A stretch of 64,000 bases of DNA from Mesotaenium endlicherianum (Eukaryota > Streptophyta > Zygnematophyceae > Zygnematales > Mesotaeniaceae): the NCBI GenBank assembly GCA_009602735.1, contig WELA01012113.1:50912-114911 (forward strand), given 5' to 3'. The notes below the pieces were generated by a model. That model was given only the letters and a program-made list of their open reading frames with translations, did no database searches and was not told the DNA's origin. Position 1 is the stretch's first letter. Every line of letters begins with the position of its first letter. Shown here piece after piece: positions 23,601-32,100 of the stretch. The translations under genes and the position numbers were made by a program.

Positions 23601-26600
23601 TGTGCTCGACATCAGTCGCCACTTGGCCTCATCCGCACCCTTCTACTACAAAGACTACTTGGCTGCAGGCGTGGCCATGGCTTCAAGTTGGACAAGTCGG
23701 TTCTTTATCACACTCAACTTCTCTTCGGCTTCTGCCGCCTGCTCTCTTACCCCCTGTACCACCGCTGCTGGTGCTTTTTCCACAAACTGCAAATTGCAAC
23801 AAGCAATGCATTGGAAATCACTTCCAGTGAAAGAACACGCTCATAAGAGTCTTGTTTTGCAAGCGTACCTCGCCATGCATGCAAGGCGCACCTAGTGACA
23901 AAGAGAAACAATTTGCATCCTACTTATCTGCAACTAGTGCAATCCTTTCACCATATTTCTTATCCATAGTAAGATCATCACTTCCCAAACTCAGAAGTCA
24001 CATATGCTGAAGGCAAAAGAAAGAGAAAAAGGAGCAGGCAGGGGAAGAGAGGGACAGTCACAAAAATGCCACGACCTTTCAAGAACAAGGCAAGCAGACG
24101 CACACGTGCATACAGAGGGCAAGCAGAAGAAAGAGACGAGAAGATGCAAAGGGACCAGATACCGCAATAAAGAACAAACAGGAACGAGGGGGAACGAAGT
24201 GCCGGTGGCGCATACGGAGGGCATGGAGAGGCGCTTGGCGGCGGCCGCCAGTTCAGCCTCCAGCTTGGCAGCTTGTTTGCTCAGCCTGTCGACCTCCTTG
24301 GCAATGTCCACCATGCCGGCCAGGGGCAGGTACGCCTCCAGCCCTTCTGCCACCACCAGATGCACCGCCTGCTCCGCCTCCCCTGCTCTCCTCCAAGGGC
24401 CCACCCCCACCCCCCCCCAAATCCCCCCCCCCAGCGGTCCCCGCACAATAAGTTCCAGAAGCTGGGCCATACAAAGTTGACCCTTTGTGGACCTGTAGGC
24501 GCGTGCCATCGCTGTGACTTATCGTGGGACGCGCGGCACTTGGCAGGACGCTGTAGGCAATGATACTCAAACCTGTTTGCGGCGGCGTGCCCGGGGCAGA
24601 ATGCGTTCCGAAACTGCAACTCAAATGCAAAATTTGTTTTTGTCTGCCATCCTCTCGCCTGAGACTCACTGATGTCTCCAATGATTCCAGTGACAGCAGA
24701 GGCAGCATGGACCTTCTATTGTACGCACGCCTACATCCCCTCACAGAATGCAAGGCCCCCTATGTGCTCTTCCGCGTGAACTTGAGTATCTGCACTGGCT
24801 GGCGTGAGAGCAGACTGTGACGAGGAAGACAGGGTGAGGGGGGTGAGGGAGCACCTGGCGTGCTGCTGCTGTCGACAATCTGCAGCTGCAGCGGGTCCAG
24901 CTTACACAGCGCCACCAGCACCGCACTCTCCTCCTGCACCCCCGAGGTGCTCCCCACAACCCTCATGAGGGCACGTGCACACATGCACACGCGTGCGCCG
25001 CGCGAGCACTCACACAAACACACACTCTTATATTCAGCACCCACATTGTAGATGAGGAGCCGGTTACAATGTTTCAGGAGCTTGAAAGCGGTGCCGTTGC
25101 ATGAACCGCTCGAGGAGGAGGAGAAGGAGGTCGCCAAAGCAGCCGTTGGTGGTCAGATTCAACACAGCCAGCGAAAGCAATTACCCCCTCCCTGACATAT
25201 GTGTTCCAGCCCCTAGGCGCTTCCAGCTGGCAGCAGGCTCCAGGGGCTGCAGCTGGCCAGCACTGCTACCAGCACAGCAGCCACCTGGCTCATCCATGCA
25301 AGCCGCTAATGCGGCTGTATCCAACTATACGCCAGGCAAGCTTGACTCTATCTAGCAGTCGCTCTGCCGTTGCAACTGAAGGCAAGAAATAAGGGGGGAG
25401 AAATGTGGGAACTGGGCGGACGGGCGGGAGGGCGGGGCGAGGGGCGGAGGGGGAGTTGGGGGTTTTGAGAGGAGAAAGGGCGAGGGAGAAGCACCTGGAT
25501 GAAGGCGAGGGAGGCGGGCCCAGCCACAACAATGGCGCCGATGCGCTTGCCTGGCTCCACGGTGTACTCAGCTCGCGCATTTCGCACCGACCGCACCTGC
25601 AGCAGCCCCGTCGACAACACCCCCACCCCTCTCCCCCGCCCCCGCCATCCCTCCCGCCAGCGAGCACGTACGCCCCAGGGAAAAGAGGACCAGCCCGCGT
25701 CAGTGCTCGTAATCTGTCAGTGCTTGGTCAACGTGAGCCGTTCTATTCCCGCAATACACAGAAACGTCTACCGGCGCATATACTGTCCAGTACAAATGTA
25801 TACAGCAGGGAATCAAGCACGAGCTACCTCATCCGCCCTTCCACTGACCCAGCCAGGCGGCCAGCCAACCAGTCGTTTGCCACAAACACGTCGTCGGTGA
25901 AACATCACCCCCACCTTCCCACCCGTGAAAATGAGATGCACCAGCCAGGGCTGCCTAAAAGGTGCCCCATACATGAGAGAGACGAGAACCAGACTGCACA
26001 TCCATGGGAGCATCCCACTCGTCTCCTTAGGAACTAGAGGGCGTGCATGCCCCCTCGCATCCCGCTGCCTCCTTTGCAGCCTAGGTTGGCGGATCTACGA
26101 GCGAAAGGAAAGGAGGAGTAGGCCAGGTGGCAACCAGGATAATGACGACTAGCGTGCGCATGGATCAGTTGAAAACCGCAATGACTTCGGTGACTGGGGC
26201 ACCAACTGAGGGCACTAGATGCCACCATCACGACAATTGCGTGTCTGTTTGGTTACACCCTTAGAGCATTGGATGGTCTCCCCCATCTGAACCACACGAG
26301 CGACTGCACAGCGTGAACAGGGAAGACGCAATAAGGGATTGGGAGAGGCACCAGGCTCTGGAGCTCCTCAAAGCGCGCCACGGCAGCCGCGTCGCGCGGA
26401 AGCCCCAATGCAGGCCACTTGGCAACGATCAGCGCGTCCCCAATGTGCGGCAGAGACTGCACACCCGCCGCGGCCGCATGCAGGAGGCCCAGACACGTCA
26501 GCAAACTTGCTCTGAGGTTGTGCAACCTGTCACTGTCACACCGCAACTTGACCTCACGCAGCTGGTTGAATGCGGCGGCTTTGCATGCTTGTCTTCAAGC

Positions 26601-27350
26601 AGCCTAAACTTCGCCTATCCTAAAGCTCCGGGGTAGAGGGACGGGGGATTTTTGGGCTTAAGACATGGGTTCAGGCAGATGATTGAGGGTCTCGGATTCT
26701 GGCCTTAAATTGGGTGGGGATGGGAGCTACACCCTCAAAAAATGTTTGTGAAAACAGCGCTGAGATTGAAGAAATTACAGGTAAGATCAGACGTGTATCG
26801 TGAGGTCAGGAAGGGACAGGTGGCAGCTTGCAACTTGTAATGGTGGCGTGACTATCTGCAAAGGCCTGTGGAGCTTGTGAGAGGCGTGTGTGGGGAGCAT
26901 GACCTGCTTTATACTCGGAGCACACCTCCCTCCCCTCCCTCTCTCTCTCTCTCTCACTTTCAGACAAACACACATACACAGAGGCACGCTGACGTATAGA
27001 CATACCGATTTTCCCAGTAAATAACACGCAGGTGTACAAGTCAATAAAGACACATTCCGCTCCTCCAATACAATACTCGCACACAAGCACCTCCCCCAAA
27101 AGCACACAACACACCTGCAGAGTGGCATTTGCTCGCGCTTGGCATCGTGCACGTTCTGCACTCATCTGCAGAGGGGAAGCAGGGAGGGAGGCGCGCGCGC
27201 ACCTGCCACAGGACCTCCGTGACAAACGGCATGAAGGGGTGCAGCAGGCGCAGCACGCAGTCGTACACGTACACCAGCACGCTCTGCGCGCGCCCGGCCG
27301 CGCTTGCGTCCTCGTTCTTGTACAGCCGCGTCTTGCTCGCCTCTATGTAC

Positions 27351-27395
<45 letters not shown>

Positions 27396-28768
27396 CAGCC
27401 AGTCAGCAAAGAAGCGACAGACGGCCAGAGCGCTCCCGCTCCCTCCTCATTCGTTTCAATGAGCGGCAAGCCAGCAGCAGCACAATGATAAGGTTTACTC
27501 GTGCGTGCATGCAAGAGGCAGAAGGGGAGCCCAGAGGAGCCCAACGATGCTTCGTGACCTGCTGCACCCGTGGACTCTTCACCCATGACATGTGCTGCCT
27601 GTCTACTCCCACTCGCGGCAGTGCTCACGGGTCAATGTGCTGGCTTGCGTTGCCAAAGGCACGCGCGTGCGGGAAACCGACTCCCCCCTCCTCCCTCTCT
27701 GCTACTCCTACCCTCCGCCCACCCTCCCTCCTTCCCACAAGCAAGAGGAGCTGTTGCGTTCTCGGGAGGGCAATGGTATAAGATGGAATATGACGAACAT
27801 ATTAAAAACAAAAAAAGGAGAGTATGGAGAACATAGATGCGAAAGGAGAGGCAAAGGAAGGGTGCCAGGGATGGCAAGGAGGATAGGAGGAGCGGGGGAG
27901 GTAGGAGGGAGGGAGGGAGGGAGGGGGGGAGGGGGGGGTAGGTTGATGTCTGACGAGGAACAAGCAGCCAGCTGCCCAAATTGTTCAGCTTGGCACCCTC
28001 GCACTTCGATACGCTTCTTCATCAATTATCACAGCTGTACGTCCTTCACTGCTCTGCAAATCTACTTGCCAAGTGGCAGTCTAGAGCTACCAGGGCTGTG
28101 CCAGCTTCTGCCACATGCACATACATGTGGCACCTGCTGCTTTAAATATGGTACCATCCCCGTCCCAGCAGCCTTAGCTGCAGCTGCTGCCCCGACCCAC
28201 AAGCCCCTTTCCTCACCAGCGGGCTACCCAAACCAGACAACTCTCAGGCTGCGTTCACACCTTCGGGGGCCAAATAGACTCGCAGCACCTCGGCGTACTG
28301 CGACAGCAGGTGGCGCAGTTTCAGCGGCTTCATGTGGGGCGGGATCCTGCTGAGGTAACATACGCCCCTCTTCTTGTGCGTCTCCAGCATCGCCCTAAGC
28401 TTCTCCTTCTTCTTGTCGTTCTTCTTTCCCTCCTTCTTCTTCACGCCCCCATCCCTGGCAACCCCTGAGGACCCTGGACCCAGCTCTCCCCTTCCCTCTT
28501 CTCCAAGGGCTTCCTGTTCCTCGCTCTCCTTCTCCTCATCATCTGCATCCTCCTGCCTCTGCTCTGCTCCTTCTCCTGCCTCACCGTCTGTTCCCTCGTC
28601 TTCGTCCCAATCCACACCGCTCACCTCCTCTTCTTCAGCTGCATCTTCGCCATCTTCCCTCGCTGATCTACTGGGGAGCTGTTTCAGAAGCAACCTTTCT
28701 GACAAGTCCTCCACTCCTCTTTCCGCCCCCTTTTGTGGCTTGTTTGTCTTTCTTTTGATGACGCCCAT
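17626..28768 (-). CDS. ESF2: ESF2/ABT1-type pre-rRNA processing RRM protein, exons scattered by assembly or nesting
   Basis: A nucleolar RNA-binding factor of the small-subunit processome, active in early 18S rRNA maturation. Exons on the minus strand: 28768-28261, 20244-20181, 19402-19335, one missing (probably in the gap 18905-19003), 18420-18290 and 17880-17626. Exon 1 has a Lys/Glu/Asp-rich N-terminus and then [19 protein letters not shown], the family signature opening the RRM. Exon 2 gives [20 protein letters not shown], exon 3 [19 protein letters not shown], exon 5 [20 protein letters not shown] with [17 protein letters not shown], and exon 6 [13 protein letters not shown] with RLARDVLAK. 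Phases agree at all visible junctions. Exon 6 ends in a GTGAG donor, so a short last exon is missing. About 8 kb separates exons 1 and 2 and holds parts of two other genes on the same strand. Confidence 0.88.
18467..18560. repeat. (CA)n-type microsatellite in ESF2 intron
   Basis: An impure CA run, which reads GT on the ESF2 sense strand. It lies in the intron upstream of the exon at 18420-18290. Confidence 0.9.
18905..19003. other. assembly gap (99 N)
   Basis: 99 ambiguous bases, entered through a G-rich run and left through a poly-C run. An ESF2 exon of about 30 codons (the part expected between LNGEPIG and YKNAVREQ) is probably hidden here. Confidence 0.95.
19421..19490. repeat. (CA)n-type microsatellite in ESF2 intron
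   Basis: CACACG/CA repeats just upstream, on the minus strand, of the ESF2 exon 19402-19335. They read GT on the sense strand. Confidence 0.9.
20432..20432. other. single-N contig join
   Basis: One N after a C-rich run joins two contigs. It cuts the minus-strand plastid-protein frame that comes from the right, so the two sides need not be neighbours in the genome. Confidence 0.8.
20433..21044 (-). CDS. plastid-targeted protein, 5' part only; possibly PsbP-domain family
   Basis: One long open segment begins at ATG 21044 (or 21038, MALCLPAAF) and runs into the contig end at 20433. The first 100 or so residues are Ser/Arg/Lys-rich with few acids, like a chloroplast transit peptide. A poly-Ser/Glu linker follows, then [20 protein letters not shown], a twin-Arg plus hydrophobic segment typical of thylakoid-lumen targeting or a membrane anchor, ending [10 protein letters not shown]. 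The last part reminds me of the start of a PsbP-domain (PPD) thylakoid protein, but the diagnostic domain is beyond the break, so the family is a guess. No continuation is seen left of the N. Confidence 0.45.
21045..23654. other. AT-rich intergenic region
   Basis: Low-GC sequence between the plastid-protein start and the ValRS stop. No exon with family similarity, RNA gene or transposon end was recognised. Confidence 0.5.
23655..27350 (-). CDS. valyl-tRNA synthetase, bacterial/organellar type, C-terminal part, 6 exons
   Basis: This enzyme charges tRNA-Val. Minus-strand exons are 27350-27203, 26456-26352, 25596-25495, 24933-24855, 24382-24216 and 23786-23655 (stop TAG). All junctions are GT-AG and in phase, giving 243 residues. 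They encode the anticodon-binding domain ([27 protein letters not shown]), then [43 protein letters not shown], and the C-terminal tRNA-binding coiled coil ([20 protein letters not shown], then [16 protein letters not shown] with [11 protein letters not shown]). The ordered match to bacterial-type ValRS suggests a plastid and/or mitochondrial enzyme made in the cytosol. The catalytic Rossmann fold with HIGH and KMSKS is absent. Upstream of 27350 there is under 1 kb before an ESF2 exon, so the gene is cut off there. Confidence 0.92.
27354..27400. repeat. (CAGC)n tetranucleotide repeat
   Basis: About ten CAGC/CCAG units directly abut the acceptor of the ValRS exon 27350-27203, so on the sense strand the intron ends in (GCTG)n-GCAG. 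Confidence 0.9.
27901..27940. repeat. (GGGA)n / poly-G low-complexity tract
   Basis: A GGGA run passing into poly-G, lying between the last ValRS exon and ESF2 exon 1. Every contig break in the window abuts a similar C/G run, which makes this a candidate false join. Confidence 0.8.
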
Positions 28769-29191
28769 CGACTTGTCTCGAAGCTACCAAAACTTATTTA
28801 TCCTCCATACTTCCGCACATTAATATAAGCTAAAAAGTGTCTTTCAGGAGAAGACTCTTCCTCCCCGTACTAAGATATAAGCTCGTGTATAACTCCGACA
28901 GCTTCTAGCCCTTGCGAGGCAGCTTAGTCCCTCCTCTTGAGCAGCACGCACTTCGCTTCAGAGCGTGAATTGATAGCTCAGATGGTGACAGTGCCGAGGA
29001 AAAGCTTTCGTCGTACAAGTTGTGCCGTCGAGGCGAATTAAAATGTTAAATGGACTGACTTCAATCCTACATGGACATTCGTCTTCGAATGTTCGCTACG
29101 TGTGATTGATCGCGTTCGTATTAGACTGTAAAAGTGTAAGGAATTAATAGTGAGGAAGAAAGAAAATCGCGTACTTCGCACAACTCTCTAC
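28769..29191. promoter_or_regulatory. divergent promoter region, ESF2 and acyl-activating enzyme
   Basis: 423 bp separate the start codons of two genes pointing away from each other. Both 5' untranslated regions and promoters must fit here. No TATA box was identified with confidence. Confidence 0.5.
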
Positions 29192-32100
29192 ATGGCGCCC
29201 TCTTCATCAAGAGCAAACAGTGTATATGAGACGGGGTTGGACAAATGCGATGTCAATTTCGCTCCTTTGACACCTCTGAGCTTTCTGGAGCGGTCCGCAT
29301 ATGTCTATCCAGAGCGCATCTCGGTCTTATACAAGGAAAAGAGATACACGTGGCAAGATACCTGGCGTAGATGCTGCCAAATGGCGTCAGCTCTGAAAAG
29401 GAGAGGCATTGGTGCTGGAGATACAGTGAGTGTTTCGTCTGACAGAGGCCTCATAAATTGTTGCAATTTTCGGGGGAAAAAACAATTTATGCAGGTGTCC
29501 ACAACAACAAACCAATGAGAGCACCATTTCGAGACTCCTTCCTTCCAGTACAAGAAGTCGAGCGAAAATTACTGTTTTGCTGGCATATACGCACTCATGT
29601 AATGCAGGAGCCTGCCAAATGTCCATGCCGCCAGTATCACTCTCAAGCGCGACGAGGTTCAGGGAGAGGGTGGGGGGAGGGGGGGGCATAACTTTGGGGA
29701 GATGAAGGAGGGGCGCATACTAGAAGGATGGACACTGTAGAAGCTTGTGACATGCATGTCCCGAGTTGGGGCGCTGGCAAAGGTGACTGCTTGGAGTCTC
29801 AGGCAGAGGCAGCAGCTGCAGCAGCAGCAGCAGCAGGAGCAGCAGAAGGAGATGAGAAAGAGAAGCAAAAGTGTCAGCTCATTCAATGTGTGAGAGTGTG
29901 TGCCATGGTAGAACGTAAGTCATGACGACGACGACGACGATGACGATGGCGACGTTGACGTAATAATTAGACACGCGGCAGCAGCCCACGCCACGCCCCT
30001 CTTCTGGCTTCTTGTGCACGTCCCCGCCTGTCGTTGAGTGTGGCTGTCTAGGATCAGTCAGTCTGACTCGCTACTCCCTCTTCCCCCTTACTTCAGAGGG
30101 AGGCCAGAGGGCAGGAAGGGCAGGAGCACTCGCGCGTGCGCTCACGTCCACCTGTCCAACCGCCTGTGCCTGCACCCGACCTGCGTCTGTCTCTGTCTCT
30201 CTTCCAATCCACCATAGGGATACTGGGGGCCAGAAATGGCCCCGAGTCATGCAAGCAATCATGGGTTAGTGGGGGTACAAAGCTGCCGAGATGTGATGTT
30301 AAGAAGTAAACGACACCAAGGAGCAGGCACAGGCGCAGGCACAAGTGCTGGAGGAGCATGCACCTGAATGGGGCCGCAGAGTACACTGCGCCTCGTCACA
30401 CCATCTTGTGCCACCTGGCGCATTCCCCTGCCTACACTAAGACATTACCTGACGCTCCAGGCAGCCCTGCATCCCCCCCCCCCCCCCCCNNNNNNNNNNN
30501 NNNNNNNNNNNNNNNNNNNNNNNNNNNNNNNNNNNNNNNNNNNNNNNNNNNNNNNNNNNNNNNNNNNNNNNNNNNNNNNNNNNNNNNNNNNNNNNNNNNN
30601 NNNNNNNNNNNNNNNNNNNNNNNNNNNNNNNNNNNNNNNNNNNNNNNNNNNNNNNNNNNNNNNNNNNNNNNNNNNNNNNNNNNNNNNNNNNNNNNNNNNN
30701 NNNNNNNNNNNNNNNNNNNNNNNNNNNNNNNNNNNNNNNNNNNNNNNNNNNNNNNNNNNNNNNNNNNNNNNNNNNNNNNNNNNNNNNNNNNNNNNNNNNN
30801 NNNNNNNNNNNNNNNNNNNNNNNNNNNNNNNNNNNNNNNNNNNNNNNNNNNNNNNNNNNNNNNNNNNNNNNNNNNNNNNNNNNNNNNNNNNNNNNNNNNN
30901 NNNNNNNNNNNNNNNNNNNNNNNNNNNNNNNNNNNNNNNNNNNNNNNNNNNNNNNNNNNNNNNNNNNNNNNNNNNNNNNNNNNNNNNNNNNNNNNNNNNN
31001 NNNNNNNNNNNNNNNNNNNNNNNNNNNNNNNNNNNNNNNNNNNNNNNNNNNNNNNNNNNNNNNNNNNNNNNNNNNNNNNNNNNNNNNNNNNNNNNNNNNN
31101 NNNNNNNNNNNNNNNNNNNNNNNNNNNNNNNNNNNNNNNNNNNNNNNNNNNNNNNNNNNNNNNNNNNNNNNNNNNNNNNNNNNNNNNNNNNNNNNNNNNN
31201 NNNNNNNNNNNNNNNNNNNNNNNNNNNNNNNNNNNNNNNNNNNNNNNNNNNNNNNNNNNNNNNNNNNNNNNNNNNNNNNNNNNNNNNNNNNNNNNNNNNN
31301 NNNNNNNNNNNNNNNNNNNNNNNNNNNNNNNNNNNNNNNNNNNNNNNNNNNNNNNNNNNNNNNNNNNNNNNNNNNNNNNNNNNNNNNNNNNNNNNNNNNN
31401 NNNNNNNNNNNNNNNNNNNNNNNCCTCCCCCCCCCCGGGCCTCTTGTGGCCGGCAGGCTTGCGCTTGTGCGCGTGTACATGCGTGCGTGCTTGCAGGAGT
31501 GGGTGCGCGCGCACGTGCGTGCAGCTGCCCGGCTTGTGCCTTGGCGCGCTGGGCTGGCCTCCATCGAAGTGAGTGCGGGGCGTGTATGTGTGTGCGTGTG
31601 TGTGTGTATGTGTTTGTGTCTGTGTGCGCGTGCGTGCGCATGCGTGTGTGTGCGCAATTGTGTGTGTACGTGCAGACAAAGGAGTTTCTGCAGATGCTGC
31701 TGCAGAGGGGCTTGTGGTGAGCGGCCAGGTGTCAACTCTGGAAACGCGTAGCAGGAGATGAACCCCTCAACCATGACTGGAAGAGTGCCCTTCCAGAGCT
31801 TGGCGGTCCTGACTGCTTGCCACGAGGCTCTTTTCTCCTGCTCCCTCTCCCCCTCCCTCTCTTCCTCTCCTTCTCTGTCTCCCTCTCCCTCTGCATCTCT
31901 CCCTCTTTCTCTCCCTCTCCATCCTCCCCCTCCCGCTCACTCTCCGCCTCTCTCCCCCTTCCTGCTTCTCCCCCTCCCTCTCCCGCTCCCGCCGCTCCCT
32001 CGCTCATTCTCCCTCTCCCTCCCCCTCTCTCCCTCCCCCCAGGTGACAGCAAGGAGCATCTTCGAGATGGTGGCTGAGCACCGCGTGACCAACTTCTGTG

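Noticed and set aside
25040-25140. Frame resembling ...[17 protein letters not shown] on the minus strand, as an extra ValRS exon
   Set aside because: The flanking ValRS exons (25596-25495 and 24933-24855) join directly in phase and in family order, leaving no room for it.
28975-29040. tRNA-like A box (TAGCTCAGATGG) between ESF2 and the acyl-activating enzyme
   Set aside because: No B box (GGTTCGAAT-like) follows at the right distance and no acceptor stem pairs, so it is not called a tRNA.
31676-31717. Possible short exon [14 protein letters not shown] between AG and GTGAG in the acyl-activating enzyme
   Set aside because: It has acceptor and donor but no convincing family match at that position; it may be intronic.
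30358-31774. Very long open frames over the 934-N gap
   Set aside because: They exist only because N codons are not stops.
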